Shown: piece after piece, positions 18,746-29,180 of the stretch
Layout of the letters: each line of letters opens with the position of its first letter
How positions within the stretch are numbered: the stretch's first letter is position 1
Source: Flavobacterium sp. N2038
Lineage (GTDB): Bacteria > Bacteroidota > Bacteroidia > Flavobacteriales > Flavobacteriaceae
Direction: 5' to 3'
Assembly (NCBI RefSeq): GCF_025947185.1
Contig: NZ_CP110001.1
Span: forward strand, 1,240,001 to 1,304,000
DNA: 64,000 nucleotides
Translations under genes and position numbers: made by a program
The notes under the pieces: model-generated
Seen by the model: only the letters and a program-made list of their open reading frames with translations
Told to the model about the DNA's origin: nothing
Databases searched by the model: none

Positions 18746-20206
18746 TTAGAATTTATCCCAAAATAGTTTAGTTTCTACTGCGTCGCCACCAATTGCTGCA
18801 CTTGCTTCTGTGTAGCTTGCTTTGTTTAGCGATTGTTCAATAATTGGATAAGTGTAGCGCATCGGAAAACCGGAAACAGCATCTGGTGGCGCAACTAAAA
18901 CAGGGAAGTCTAATCTTCTGTAAAATGACCAGCCTTCAAATGAATTGTTGTAAAAAGCGATCCAGCTTTGTGTTCCTATTTTTTGCTTCCATGTTCCTGC
19001 AGCGGTGGTGTAAGCAACATCAGGATTTGCTAAGTACGTTGTAGCCTCAGCTTCTGTTCCTCCCCAGTCTAAAATGGAAGCTGTTATTGCTGCATTATAA
19101 TGTGCTTCTGCATCTGCAGGTGTTCCGTATAAGGATCTTTCAGCTGCTTCTGCTAGTAGAAATTCAGCTTCGGCATAGTCTAAAATTGTTCCTGGAAAGT
19201 CTGGAACTTGAATTGTTGGCGTTATATGTGTTTTTTGTGCAAATGAATTGCTTGCTCCATTTTCTCCTCCAATATATTCTATTTCTGGGGTAGATGGGTC
19301 ATCCATGTTATCGTCAAAATATTTTGAACGTCTTGGGTCATTCAAATGGTTCATCTCGTCTATTATTGTACTAGTCGGAACAAAATCAGAACGACCGCTG
19401 GCAACAAGATCTACATATAATGGATTAGTATTTGGTGTGGCTGTAAGGTATTTTAGATCTGCATTGTCGAGATTTGATGTAAATACTAAAGGGGCTGCAC
19501 TTGATACAGTTGCTTTTGCTAATGCACTTTCGGCTGGAATGTCAGAGATAGTTATACCCATTCGTAATTTTAGAGTGTTGGCAAATTTGATCCATTTTGG
19601 TATGTCCCCTCCGTACATTCTGTCGCTGCCTCCGAAACTTTTACCGCCGGTATTTAGTTTGGTTATCGCATTGTTTAATCTGTTGATTAAATCTTTGTAG
19701 ATAGTTAAGCCATCATCGTACTTTGGTGTTTTGTAGTCAAGATTTATGGCTTGAGTATATGGAATATTGCCAAATGTTTCTACTAATATTGCATAGGTAT
19801 AAACATTTAAAACTTCTATAATTGCAAGTTTGTTTTGCTTATCCAAAGGATTTTCCGTTAGACCAAGTGGAGTGTTGGTGATGTTTTTTGCACTTTGGTC
19901 TAAGTCTTTTAATACGTCTTTATATAAGAATTGCCAGTGTTGTTCTGGGATTGTTCTTGTAACTAAATCGTAATTACTTTCGTCTGTATAAACGGTCTCT
20001 GTAAAATATTGATTAATTAATCTGATAATGTTATTGTTAACATTTGTGTTTGTCATTTGATCTACCAAACTTTTTTGGGCACTTGTAAATAAAGCTTCTC
20101 CCGGTACGTTTGACGGGTCTTTCACGTTCACGTTTAATTTTTCTATATCATCAGAGCAGGAAGAAAATGTTACTGCGGTGAGTATGATTATAAATATTTT
20201 TTTCAT
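18746..20206 (-). CDS. SusD/RagB-family nutrient-binding outer-membrane lipoprotein (second copy)
   Basis: A 486-residue lipoprotein with lipobox Cys17 (VTFSSC) followed by SDD. The helical SusD-like_2 fold is recognised from the QWQFLYKDVL-type motif (here EQHWQFLYKDVLKDLDQS), IEVLNVYTYAILVETFGNIPY and the C-terminal FPMRYTYP. It is clearly different from the SusD at 13475-14959, which suggests a different ligand. It is coupled to its SusC by an 11-base gap and ends in a strong terminator, so this operon has no accessory lipoproteins after SusD. Confidence 0.9.
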   Translation of the reverse strand: MKKIFIIILTAVTFSSCSDDIEKLNVNVKDPSNVPGEALFTSAQKSLVDQMTNTNVNNNIIRLINQYFTETVYTDESNYDLVTRTIPEQHWQFLYKDVLKDLDQSAKNITNTPLGLTENPLDKQNKLAIIEVLNVYTYAILVETFGNIPYTQAINLDYKTPKYDDGLTIYKDLINRLNNAITKLNTGGKSFGGSDRMYGGDIPKWIKFANTLKLRMGITISDIPAESALAKATVSSAAPLVFTSNLDNADLKYLTATPNTNPLYVDLVASGRSDFVPTSTIIDEMNHLNDPRRSKYFDDNMDDPSTPEIEYIGGENGASNSFAQKTHITPTIQVPDFPGTILDYAEAEFLLAEAAERSLYGTPADAEAHYNAAITASILDWGGTEAEATTYLANPDVAYTTAAGTWKQKIGTQSWIAFYNNSFEGWSFYRRLDFPVLVAPPDAVSGFPMRYTYPIIEQSLNKASYTEASAAIGGDAVETKLFWDKF

Positions 20207-20217
20207 GATTTCTTGAT

Positions 20218-23200
20218 TTAAAATTGGATTTTAATGTTGAAGCTAATATCTCTCGTAGAAGGTAAAGATCCTGTTGAGTAGCCTTGTAAATTACCAGCTC
20301 CTAATCCTGATTCCGGATCTGCATCTGGTAAGTTTTTGTGTATAATCCAAAGATTTGTTCCAACAACACTAAAAGTCATTCCGTTCATGAAAGTGTTTTT
20401 TAGTATTTTTTCTGGCAAAGAATATGTAATTGCAGTTTGTCTTAGTTTAATGTAACTTGCATCATATACGAATGCTTCGTCTGGTAGGCCTCTTCTATAA
20501 CCTTGTGCTCCAAATCGGCTTGCTTCAATTCTTGTCGTGTTTACTTTTCCGTCAGGATTTACTCCTTGATTTATAAAACCACCACTATCAGGTCCTGAAG
20601 TCAATGGATTTCTGATAGGATTCCCTAGTTCATTTATAAATGCAGTATCATCCGGCAGACCTGTTGCTAAGCCATAATAACGGTCTAGTGAGAATATTTG
20701 TCCGCCTTTTTGCATGTCGATTAAGAATTCAAATGAAAAGTTTTTGTAAGTGAATTTATTGTTTAAACCACCTGTGTAATCTGGATTTGCATTACCAATT
20801 GGATTGTCGGATGTTGAAGTTTTGATGTATTGGCCGTTAGTTGGGTCAACAACAGGTTGTCCGTTTAAGTAAGTGTATTTTGTTCCATATATTACACCGT
20901 ATGGTTGTCCAATAGCTGCATTTATTGTTACCCCGCCTTGAAAAGATCCTAATTGCAGGTTATCAATACCTTCTAATAGGTTTAAAACTTTGTTTCTATT
21001 TCTGGCAAAGTTAAAATTAACTTCCCATGAAAAAGTGTCTGTTTTTATTGGTGTACCATTTAAAGATATTTCAATCCCTTTATTTTCGATTTCACCAGCA
21101 TTGATTAATTCGTATAGATATCCAGTAGATGCAGTAAGTCTTAATGGGATTATCTGGTCGATTGAATTAGATTTGTAGTAAGAGAAATCAAATCCTAGTC
21201 TCTTTTTAAAGAAAGAAAGTTCTAAACCAGCTTCGTAACTTTTTGTGCGTTCTGGTTTTAGGTTAGGGTTGTTCTTTGTGTCTTTTACAGATGCTGATGC
21301 TGCACCAAATGCTGTATTAACAGCATAAGTGTCCAAAACTCTGTCAAATCCTGGGCTATTTCCAACTTCGGCATAATTAAGTCTTACTTTTCCAAAGGAT
21401 AGCCAGTCTGCGTCTATGAATTTAGAAAACACAAAACTTGAAGAAACAGAAGGGTAGTAATAAGTGCTATTTGCTTCTGGTAGAGTTGATGAGTGGTCTC
21501 TTCTAATTGTTCCTTCTAAAAATAGGTAATCTTCATATCCAAAGGATGCGCTTCCGTAAATACCGTCAACACCTATGGCTTCGTCCCTTTCAATAGGTGC
21601 TAATAATGGACTTGCTGTATTTTGTAATGCATATAATTTTGGTATGGCAAGTCCGCCATTTGTTGCTGCAAATATTGAATTGTAATAACTTCTTCTAATG
21701 TTCACACCAACTACACCTTTTAAGTTTAATTTTTGTGTAATGTCTGTGTTATAGTTTAGCATAAAGTCATAATTGTATTCGCTAAAACCTATGTTTTTTC
21801 TTGAGTAGCCTGATGGTGCGGGATTTCTGTTAGTAGAACCATCACCGCCTCCGGTTCCAATTCCGAAATCAGCAGGTACACTTCCAATAGCTCTTCTTTC
21901 TTCTTGAAGTTCATCATAGGTGTCTACTGACATTCTTCCGAAAGCATCTAGCCAACTTGCAATTTTATAGTTTAAAGAAACGTTTCCAATAAATCTGCTT
22001 CTGCTGTCTGATTCATAATTTTCATAACGTTGAAAATAAGGGTTGTCCCAGAATATTGGTGTTGGATTAGTGTAGGAATTAGGGTTCCATGTTACATTGC
22101 GTCCAGTAAGTTGATAGGCTTGTTTTAAGCTTTTAAGATCAACGTTGGTTTGCCACCATTGTCTGAAGTTACCGGCAATGTTGTCATTGTATCCTGTACT
22201 GTTTCTGCCGACAGTGTTTGTTTTGGTGAAATTTCCGTATCCTGCAACAGTTAATCTGTCATTAATCAGTGTGGATGTGTTCAGTGTGAAGGTGTTTCTT
22301 TTTAAAGAGCTATTTGGCATTAAACCAGTTTGATCCAGATTGTTAGCTCCTAATCTTAAATAACCATTTTCTAATCCTTTATCTATCGATATGGAATTAG
22401 TAAGTGCTACTGGTTTTTCGAAAAAAGTAATTGGGCCATTTTTTGCTGCTGTCCAAGGTGTAGCTTTCATGTAATTTGGAGATTCAGGATAAAAAGCATC
22501 CCATTGATAAACCATTAAATTTGGGTCAAAAGCTTGTCCGTAAGAAGCATCTTCTGTTAGTGGAGTTACATTGTCTAGAATTCCATCTCCATTTATGTCG
22601 ATATGGTCTAAGTAGGAGTCTTCGTCTGGACCATAATAAGGTCCGTAGCCGCCACCATATTGTTTTTGATATTTTATAAAAGTGCTTTTGTCAACAGAGC
22701 CAATAGTTACACCTGAATTAACAGTAACAGAGTAGCCTTTTGCTTTTTTGTTTCCTTTTTTAGTTGTTATTACAACAACACCATTTGCAGCTCTTGATCC
22801 GTAAAGTGCACTTGCAGCAGAGCCTTTAAGTACGTTGATGGATTCGATGTCTTCAGGGTTAATGTCTGATGCGGCACTTCCGTAGTCATAGCCTGCTCCA
22901 GATTGTTCCTGATCTCTTGTGTTCGAATTGTTGTTACTTACCGGAACCCCGTCAATAACAAATAAAGCTTGATTGTTTCCTGTTAAAGATGAATTTCCTC
23001 TAATTACAATATTAGTGGATCCTCCAAAATTTGTTGTTCTTTTTACTTGCACCCCGGAAACTTTTCCTGAAATAGCATTTACGAAGTTGTCGCTTTTAAC
23101 TGCGGCTAGGTTTTCTCCTTTAACTTCTTGAGTTGCGTAACCAAGAGACTTTTTCTCTCTTGATAATCCTAGAGCGGTAACAACAACTCCTTCTAGTTGT

Positions 23201-23496
23201 TGTGCATCACTGGATAATTTAGCGTTAACTTTTGTTGAGCTGGCTGGAAATTCTTGAGATTTCATTCCAATGTAGCTAAAAACTAAAATTTGACTTGGTG
23301 TTGCTTTGATAGAGTATTTTCCATCAAAATCGGTTTGTGTTCCAGTTTTTGTTCCCTTTACTAATACACTTACACCTGGTAAAGGCATACTTGCATCATC
23401 GGTAACAATACCTGAAACAGTTCTTTCTTGCGCAAAGGTTAGTTGCGCGATTAGTGCTAACAAAAGCACTAAGGATCTGTTTAACTTTGGTTTCAT
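20218..23496 (-). CDS. SusC/RagA-family TonB-dependent outer-membrane transporter (second copy)
   Basis: A 1092-residue protein with the usual order: signal peptide ending QLTFAQ, carboxypeptidase-regulatory-like domain, TonB-box region (LEGVVVTALGL), plug with LFVIDGVPVSNN and SRAANGVVVITTKKG, then a barrel ending NIKIQF. Its first ~130 residues align almost without gaps with those of the first SusC, yet the barrel and loops diverge. Together with the SusD at 18746-20206 it forms an independent uptake unit. The Omp85-like gene lies 87 bases upstream on the same strand and may share its transcript. Confidence 0.95.
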   Translation of the reverse strand: MKPKLNRSLVLLLALIAQLTFAQERTVSGIVTDDASMPLPGVSVLVKGTKTGTQTDFDGKYSIKATPSQILVFSYIGMKSQEFPASSTKVNAKLSSDAQQLEGVVVTALGLSREKKSLGYATQEVKGENLAAVKSDNFVNAISGKVSGVQVKRTTNFGGSTNIVIRGNSSLTGNNQALFVIDGVPVSNNNSNTRDQEQSGAGYDYGSAASDINPEDIESINVLKGSAASALYGSRAANGVVVITTKKGNKKAKGYSVTVNSGVTIGSVDKSTFIKYQKQYGGGYGPYYGPDEDSYLDHIDINGDGILDNVTPLTEDASYGQAFDPNLMVYQWDAFYPESPNYMKATPWTAAKNGPITFFEKPVALTNSISIDKGLENGYLRLGANNLDQTGLMPNSSLKRNTFTLNTSTLINDRLTVAGYGNFTKTNTVGRNSTGYNDNIAGNFRQWWQTNVDLKSLKQAYQLTGRNVTWNPNSYTNPTPIFWDNPYFQRYENYESDSRSRFIGNVSLNYKIASWLDAFGRMSVDTYDELQEERRAIGSVPADFGIGTGGGDGSTNRNPAPSGYSRKNIGFSEYNYDFMLNYNTDITQKLNLKGVVGVNIRRSYYNSIFAATNGGLAIPKLYALQNTASPLLAPIERDEAIGVDGIYGSASFGYEDYLFLEGTIRRDHSSTLPEANSTYYYPSVSSSFVFSKFIDADWLSFGKVRLNYAEVGNSPGFDRVLDTYAVNTAFGAASASVKDTKNNPNLKPERTKSYEAGLELSFFKKRLGFDFSYYKSNSIDQIIPLRLTASTGYLYELINAGEIENKGIEISLNGTPIKTDTFSWEVNFNFARNRNKVLNLLEGIDNLQLGSFQGGVTINAAIGQPYGVIYGTKYTYLNGQPVVDPTNGQYIKTSTSDNPIGNANPDYTGGLNNKFTYKNFSFEFLIDMQKGGQIFSLDRYYGLATGLPDDTAFINELGNPIRNPLTSGPDSGGFINQGVNPDGKVNTTRIEASRFGAQGYRRGLPDEAFVYDASYIKLRQTAITYSLPEKILKNTFMNGMTFSVVGTNLWIIHKNLPDADPESGLGAGNLQGYSTGSLPSTRDISFNIKIQF

Positions 23497-23583
23497 ATTA
23501 TCAAATATTTTGGATTAGTTATGTAATATTCGTAATTACTTACTAAAATTCCTAATATTTTGTTAACAGATTTTGGTAATGGG

Positions 23584-25302
23584 TTAAAATTTAACATTGT
23601 AACATATCGATAGGATACTGTTATAAAATTTTATTTCGGCTTCATTTGTGCTTCCGTTGGCTAGTATTATCTTTAATAATCCATTTTTTGTTAGTAGTCC
23701 AAAACCTATGCCGGCACTGATTAAACTGTTGAATTTTTTGCTGTTTTTTATAGAAGTTTGGTCTTGGTAAATTCCATAGTCAAGAATAGTATGCATGTAT
23801 AAATTTGAACTAAGTAAATATCTGTATTCGGTAATGAATAGATTTGCAGAGTTTCCTTGTAAGCTATTTTCTGAGAAGCCTCGAATTGAGTTTAGTCCTC
23901 CAAATCTAAAAAGTTCATTTGTTATATAATTGTCGCTTTTTAAATATAGATTTTGGGAATTTATATATATGTAGTTTTTTTTGTTTAGTTCGAAGTTGTA
24001 GAAAAGGTTTAGATTGGTGTAGAATTGATTGATTGTTTCTGTAGTTTCGGGAGTGCTGTTTGTGGTCCTTTTTCCGTAACCAAATATGAGGTTTAGGTAT
24101 GATTTTCTTGGAAACAGGTAATTAGAGTGATTATTTTTTTTGTATTCTAGAGAGGAGGTGATGTATGAGTTTTTAAAGTCAGTGATTGTTGTGCTGTTTG
24201 TGTTTTGAATATCACTTGATTCTGTTGATTGGTAGCCAACATATATTTTAGAATTGTAGTTTAAGTAATAGCCTAAATCTATTGCTGTTTTTGTGTTTTG
24301 AAATGTACTGTCTTGTTTAAATATATTTAGTTGCGCTTTTATTCCTAAAGCAGTTTTGAAAATGTAAGGGATTTCTAGTTTTGTATTAAATGTTGTTTGT
24401 TTGTTGCCGTCGCTTTTCCAGTATAGAGAGAATTGTTCGCCTGCATGAAGTGTATTTATTAAGGAAATGTCTAAGTATCCATTTAGTTTTATTTTTTTGC
24501 TTTCATCATTTGAGAATCCAACGTAACCATCAAAAGTATTGGCTTTTCTTTTTTCTATATAAGTATAGATTTTAGTTGAGTCGTTAGTGAATAAAATTTC
24601 CGGATATTTTACCTGATTTACAAATTCGTAGTTATTGATGTCCTGATAAAGTTCTTTTGTGATTTCCTGATTAAAAGTTTTGTTTAAATATTTTTTGCGA
24701 AGTTGTTTTAGATGGCCATCTGGGAAAAAGTTTTTCTCATTTTGATTTGCATAGTTTAGAATAATGGAATTTATGCTGCGTTTTTTTTCAGCTTTAAAGC
24801 TTAGGTCAGCATAGATTATTGTATTCTTTTTTTGAATGTTTTCTAGTTTGATTTTGCTAAGCGCAAAACCAGATTTTTCGGCATCTAGTATTTTTTGATT
24901 TAAGTAATTTTCTACTTCGTTATAAGGAATTATTATACTGTCGTTTTTTGTTGTCTCGGTTTTAAAGAGAGGGTTATTTGCTCCTATATATATATGTATA
25001 TATTTTGTTTTTTCGTTTAATGATATAATAGTCGTGTAAGAGCTGTCATTTACTTTGTTGGTTTTTAGTATTTTGCTGTTAATGTATCCGATTCTGGAAA
25101 GTTTTTTAGTGGTATTTTTTGTTTCGTTTAATAGTGATTTTAAATTTAAGTGAAGATGATTGTAGTTTAGTGAATCGATAATTTTGTTTTCGGTATCGTT
25201 GGTTCCGTTTATTTTTAAGTGAAAGTTTTGTGCATAGCCAGAAATGCTTAAAGATAGAAAAAGGAATATTTGTATTAAGTGTTTCAATGGCAACTGTTTC
25301 AT
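23584..25302 (-). CDS. Omp85-superfamily (BamA/TamA/FhaC-like) outer-membrane protein
   Basis: A 572-residue protein. The signal peptide ends near SISGYAQ (residue 25). Residues about 26-250 form a periplasmic region with POTRA-like alpha/beta units. The C-terminal ~320 residues are an amphipathic barrel carrying the superfamily motif FGGLNSIRGF (467-476), close to the conserved RGF/RGY loop that plugs the barrel, and ending in Phe (YNVKF). It is shorter than BamA, closer to TamA or two-partner FhaC size. Function is either outer-membrane assembly or export of a specific substrate. It is divergent from rpsL and upstream of the second SusC on the same strand. Confidence 0.75.
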   Translation of the reverse strand: MKQLPLKHLIQIFLFLSLSISGYAQNFHLKINGTNDTENKIIDSLNYNHLHLNLKSLLNETKNTTKKLSRIGYINSKILKTNKVNDSSYTTIISLNEKTKYIHIYIGANNPLFKTETTKNDSIIIPYNEVENYLNQKILDAEKSGFALSKIKLENIQKKNTIIYADLSFKAEKKRSINSIILNYANQNEKNFFPDGHLKQLRKKYLNKTFNQEITKELYQDINNYEFVNQVKYPEILFTNDSTKIYTYIEKRKANTFDGYVGFSNDESKKIKLNGYLDISLINTLHAGEQFSLYWKSDGNKQTTFNTKLEIPYIFKTALGIKAQLNIFKQDSTFQNTKTAIDLGYYLNYNSKIYVGYQSTESSDIQNTNSTTITDFKNSYITSSLEYKKNNHSNYLFPRKSYLNLIFGYGKRTTNSTPETTETINQFYTNLNLFYNFELNKKNYIYINSQNLYLKSDNYITNELFRFGGLNSIRGFSENSLQGNSANLFITEYRYLLSSNLYMHTILDYGIYQDQTSIKNSKKFNSLISAGIGFGLLTKNGLLKIILANGSTNEAEIKFYNSILSICYNVKF

Positions 25303-25385
25303 TTATTAAAAGTATTGCAAATATCTATTGTTTGTTTGTAAAATCATAAGCTTAAATAATCTTATTGAAAATTAATGATTTAACG

Positions 25386-25416
25386 TTTGTATAGTGAAAA
25401 ATATTTTATACATTTG
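25386..25416 (+). promoter_or_regulatory. Promoter of the rpsL-rpsG-fusA-rpsJ operon
   Basis: TTTG (25386-25389), 19 bases, then TACATTTG (25409-25416) is an exact match to the Bacteroidota housekeeping consensus. Transcription should begin about 25421-25423, giving a leader of about 47 bases. Confidence 0.85.
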
Positions 25417-25420
25417 CAAC

Positions 25421-25435
25421 CCCGTAAAAAGCGGG
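25421..25435 (+). promoter_or_regulatory. Small hairpin at the predicted 5' end of the rpsL mRNA
   Basis: CCCG and CGGG pair around the 7-base loop TAAAAAG, exactly where the transcript should begin. It may protect the 5' end or serve in feedback; it is short, so chance is possible. Confidence 0.4.
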
Positions 25436-25469
25436 AATTTAATAAACATAATAATTTTTAGTATTAATT

Positions 25470-25853
25470 ATGCCAACAATTCAACAATTAGTAAGAACAG
25501 GAAGAACTCAGATCACTAAGAAGAGTAAATCGGTTGCTTTAGATTCTTGTCCTCAAAGAAGAGGGGTTTGTACGCGTGTTTACACTACTACACCAAAAAA
25601 ACCAAACTCTGCAATGCGTAAAGTTGCGCGTGTACGTTTGACAAATGGTAATGAGGTGAATGCTTACATCCCTGGAGAAGGACATAATCTACAAGAGCAC
25701 TCGATAGTATTAGTGCGAGGTGGAAGGGTAAAAGATTTACCAGGTGTTAGATATCATATCGTTCGTGGAGCGCTTGACACGTCAGGAGTTGCAGGAAGAA
25801 CGCAAAGAAGATCTAAGTACGGTGCTAAACGCCCAAAAGAAGCAAAAAAGTAA
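25470..25853 (+). CDS. rpsL: 30S ribosomal protein S12
   Basis: S12 of 127 residues (124 in E. coli), a decoding-centre protein. The conserved TPKKPNSA loop carries Lys43 and the KDLPGVRYH loop carries Lys88, the two lysines (Met counted as 1) whose replacement gives streptomycin resistance in E. coli; both are the sensitive-type residue here. It is the first gene of the str-type operon and has the best promoter of the window directly upstream. Confidence 0.98.
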
Positions 25854-25877
25854 TTTAAAAACTTTTAAGAAAAAGAC

Positions 25878-26354
25878 ATGAGAAAAAGAGCGGCAAAGAA
25901 AAGACCACTTTTACCGGATCCAAGGTTTAACGACCAATTAGTAACACGTTTTGTGAATAACTTAATGTGGGATGGTAAGAAATCTACAGCTTTCAAAGTA
26001 TTTTATGATGCAATTGATATCATTGAATCTAAAAAGCAAAATGATGAGAAGACTTCATTAGAGATCTGGAAAGATGCTTTAACAAACGTTATGCCTCACG
26101 TAGAAGTACGTAGCCGTAGAGTTGGTGGAGCTACATTCCAAATCCCAATGCAAATTCGTCCAGACAGAAAAATTTCTATGGCAATGAAGTGGTTAATACT
26201 TTATTCAAGAAGAAGAAATGAAAAATCTATGGCACAACGTTTAGCGTCAGAATGTTTAGCTGCTGCTAAAGAAGAAGGTGCTGCGGTTAAGAAAAGAATG
26301 GATACTCACAAAATGGCAGAAGCTAATAAAGCATTCTCTCACTTTAGATTTTAA
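25878..26354 (+). CDS. rpsG: 30S ribosomal protein S7
   Basis: S7 of 158 residues, primary binder of the 3' major domain of 16S rRNA (head of the 30S subunit). MRKRAAKKR at the N-terminus and the signature [16 protein letters not shown] are clear. It starts 24 bases after rpsL and ends 10 bases before fusA. In E. coli S7 is the autoregulator of this operon by binding the rpsL-rpsG spacer; here the spacer is only 24 bases, leaving little room for that structure. Confidence 0.98.
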   Translation: MRKRAAKKRPLLPDPRFNDQLVTRFVNNLMWDGKKSTAFKVFYDAIDIIESKKQNDEKTSLEIWKDALTNVMPHVEVRSRRVGGATFQIPMQIRPDRKISMAMKWLILYSRRRNEKSMAQRLASECLAAAKEEGAAVKKRMDTHKMAEANKAFSHFRF

Positions 26355-26364
26355 TTCGTAAGAA

Positions 26365-28521
26365 ATGGCTAGAGATTTAAAATATACAAGAAATATCGGG
26401 ATTGCTGCTCACATTGATGCTGGTAAAACAACAACAACTGAGCGTATTCTTTTTTATACTGGAAAGTCACATAAAATTGGTGAAGTACACGATGGTGCTG
26501 CAACAATGGACTGGATGGCGCAAGAGCAAGAAAGAGGTATTACAATTACTTCTGCTGCTACAACTTGTACTTGGAATTTCCCAACTGAGCAAGGTAAGAC
26601 TCTTCCGGAATCATTGCCTTATCACTTTAATATTATTGATACTCCTGGACACGTTGATTTTACTGTAGAGGTAAACCGTTCTTTACGTGTACTTGATGGT
26701 TTAGTTTTCTTGTTTAGTGCTGTTGATGGTGTTGAGCCTCAATCAGAAACTAACTGGAGACTTGCGGATCAATATAGAGTTCCTCGTATGGGATTCGTAA
26801 ATAAAATGGACCGTCAAGGTGCTAACTTTTTAGGAGTATGTGGGCAGGTTAAAGATATGTTGAAATCGAATGCGGTTGCAATTACTTTACCTATTGGTGA
26901 CGAAGCAGATTTTAAAGGTATTGTTGACTTAGTTAAGAATCAAGCTATCGTATGGCATGATGAAACTCAAGGAGCTACTTTTGATATCGTTGATATTCCT
27001 GCTGATATGGTAGACGAGGTAAGACAATATCGTTCTATTCTTATCGAAGAGATTGCTACTTATGATGAGAATCTTTTGGATAAATACATGGAAGATGAAA
27101 ACTCTATTACAGAGGAAGAAATTAACAATGCATTAAGAGCTGCTACTATTGATATGGCAATTATCCCAATGCTTGCTGGTTCATCTTTCAAAAACAAAGG
27201 TGTTCAATTTATGTTGGATGCAGTTTGTAAGTATTTACCATCTCCATTAGATAAAGAAGGTATTGAAGGAATTCACCCTGATGATGCTGATTTATTAGAA
27301 GAAGATCAAACTAAAATCTTGCGTAAGCCAGATGTTAAGGAGCCATTTGCTGCTTTAGCATTTAAAATTGCTACTGACCCATTCGTTGGTCGTTTAGCTT
27401 TCTTCCGTGCTTACTCTGGACGTTTAGATGCTGGTTCTTATGTTTTGAATACTCGTTCTGGTAACAAAGAAAGAATTTCTCGTATTTACCAAATGCACGC
27501 TAATAAACAAAATCCAATCGAATTTATTGAAGCTGGAGATATTGGTGCTGCTGTTGGATTTAAAGATATTAAAACAGGGGATACTCTTTGTGATGAAAAG
27601 AATCCAATTATCTTGGAATCTATGAAATTCCCGGATCCTGTAATTGGTATTGCTATTGAGCCAAAAACAAAAGCTGACGTTGATAAAATGGGTATGGCTT
27701 TAGCTAAATTAGCTGAAGAAGATCCAACATTTACAGTTAGAACTGATGAGGCTTCTGGTCAAACTATTATTTCAGGTATGGGTGAGCTTCACTTAGATAT
27801 CTTAGTTGATCGTATGAAACGTGAATTTAAAGTTGAAGTGAACCAAGGTGAGCCTCAAGTTGAGTACAAAGAAGCGTTTACAAGATCTGCAACACATAGA
27901 GAGACTTACAAGAAACAATCTGGAGGTCGTGGTAAATTCGGTGATATCGTATTTACAATTGAGCCTGCTGATGAAGTTGATGGTAAAGTTCCAGTTGGAT
28001 TACAATTTATCAATGCTGTAAAAGGTGGTAACGTTCCTAAAGAATATATCCCTGCCGTTGAAAAAGGATTTAGAGAAGCTATGAAAACTGGTCCATTGGC
28101 AGGATATGCTGTGGATAGTTTGAAAGTGACTTTAACTGATGGATCTTTCCACCCTGTGGATTCTGATGCATTATCTTTTGAGTTAGCTGCAAGAATGGGT
28201 TATAAAGAATCTGGACGTGCTGCTGGTGCTGTTATTCTTGAGCCTATCATGAAAATCGAAGTTATTACTCCAGAAGAAAATATGGGTGATATCGTTGGTG
28301 ATTTGAACCGTCGTAGAGGTCAGGTTAATGATATGGGTGATAGAAATGGGGCTAAAACTATCAAGGCTGATGTGCCTTTGTCAGAAATGTTTGGTTACGT
28401 AACAACGTTAAGAACATTGTCTTCTGGTAGAGCTACTTCGACAATGGAGTTTTCTCACTATGCAGAAACACCTTCTAATATTTCAGAAGCGGTAATTAAA
28501 AAAGCAAAAGGTAACGCTTAA
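26365..28521 (+). CDS. fusA: Translation elongation factor G
   Basis: EF-G of 718 residues, slightly longer than E. coli (704). The GTPase domain has G1 AHIDAGKT (15-22), switch motif [12 protein letters not shown]3 DTPGHVDF and G4 NKMD. Domains II-V follow, with domain [14 protein letters not shown] [10 protein letters not shown] and domain [11 protein letters not shown]. It drives translocation of tRNA and mRNA on the ribosome by GTP hydrolysis. Unlike E. coli, no tuf gene follows; rpsJ takes that position. Confidence 0.98.
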   Translation: MARDLKYTRNIGIAAHIDAGKTTTTERILFYTGKSHKIGEVHDGAATMDWMAQEQERGITITSAATTCTWNFPTEQGKTLPESLPYHFNIIDTPGHVDFTVEVNRSLRVLDGLVFLFSAVDGVEPQSETNWRLADQYRVPRMGFVNKMDRQGANFLGVCGQVKDMLKSNAVAITLPIGDEADFKGIVDLVKNQAIVWHDETQGATFDIVDIPADMVDEVRQYRSILIEEIATYDENLLDKYMEDENSITEEEINNALRAATIDMAIIPMLAGSSFKNKGVQFMLDAVCKYLPSPLDKEGIEGIHPDDADLLEEDQTKILRKPDVKEPFAALAFKIATDPFVGRLAFFRAYSGRLDAGSYVLNTRSGNKERISRIYQMHANKQNPIEFIEAGDIGAAVGFKDIKTGDTLCDEKNPIILESMKFPDPVIGIAIEPKTKADVDKMGMALAKLAEEDPTFTVRTDEASGQTIISGMGELHLDILVDRMKREFKVEVNQGEPQVEYKEAFTRSATHRETYKKQSGGRGKFGDIVFTIEPADEVDGKVPVGLQFINAVKGGNVPKEYIPAVEKGFREAMKTGPLAGYAVDSLKVTLTDGSFHPVDSDALSFELAARMGYKESGRAAGAVILEPIMKIEVITPEENMGDIVGDLNRRRGQVNDMGDRNGAKTIKADVPLSEMFGYVTTLRTLSSGRATSTMEFSHYAETPSNISEAVIKKAKGNA

Positions 28522-28532
28522 TTCTTAAGAAA

Positions 28533-28838
28533 ATGAGTCAAAAAATCAGAATAAAACTAAAATCTTACGATCACATGTTGGTAGATAAATCTGCTGAAAA
28601 GATCGTAAAAACAGTAAAAACTACTGGAGCAGTTGTAACAGGTCCAATTCCGTTACCAACTCACAAAAAACTTTTCACTGTGTTACGTTCTCCGCACGTT
28701 AACAAAAAAGCGAGAGAGCAATTTGAAGTAATGTCATACAAGAGATTGATTGATATTTATTCATCTTCATCTAAAACTATTGATGCTTTAATGAAACTTG
28801 AATTGCCAAGTGGAGTTGAAGTAGAGATTAAAGTATAA
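28533..28838 (+). CDS. rpsJ: 30S ribosomal protein S10
   Basis: S10 of 101 residues with the hallmark [14 protein letters not shown] start and TGPIPLPT loop. It belongs to the 30S head and, in other bacteria, also pairs with NusB in antitermination. It is the last gene of the str-type transcript (11 bases after fusA) and is separated from rplC by a terminator, a long gap and a new promoter. Confidence 0.98.
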
Positions 28839-28860
28839 TTTTTATTATATTTTTTATATA

Positions 28861-28891
28861 AAAAGCGAGTCAGAAATGACTCGCTTTTTTT
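28861..28891 (+). terminator. Intrinsic terminator after rpsJ
   Basis: A perfect 12-bp stem (AAAAGCGAGTCA with TGACTCGCTTTT) closed by a GAAA loop and followed by further Ts. It ends the rpsL-rpsJ transcript. Confidence 0.9.
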
Positions 28892-29144
28892 GTTTTGAAG
28901 GGGTGGTTTTAGTTGGTGGTTTTTTCTAAATATTTTATGGTTCCGTAAGTCTTTTGGATTTGTGTAAAGACCTTTGTTTTAAGGAGGTACGAAAGTTTTT
29001 TATTTCAATTTTATTAAGTAATTGTTAAGTGTAAATTGTCTAAAGATTAAAAAAAATGTTTCAAATTTTGTGCTGGGCAAAGCTGTTTTTGATGTCATTT
29101 TTGAGCTTGGATTTTGATTATGAGCGATTTAATTTTTGTAACTG

Positions 29145-29176
29145 TTTGGTATATTCAATTTTAATGTCTACTTTTG
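29145..29176 (+). promoter_or_regulatory. Promoter of the rplC-headed ribosomal operon
   Basis: TTTG (29145-29148), 20 bases, TACTTTTG (29169-29176) match the Bacteroidota consensus exactly. The start would fall near 29181-29183, leaving a leader of about 64 bases before rplC. Confidence 0.82.
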
Positions 29177-29180
29177 CACT

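Noticed and set aside
26402..26668. Leu-rich open frame inside fusA
   Set aside because: It is a frame-shifted reading of the EF-G GTPase domain, with no independent start signal.
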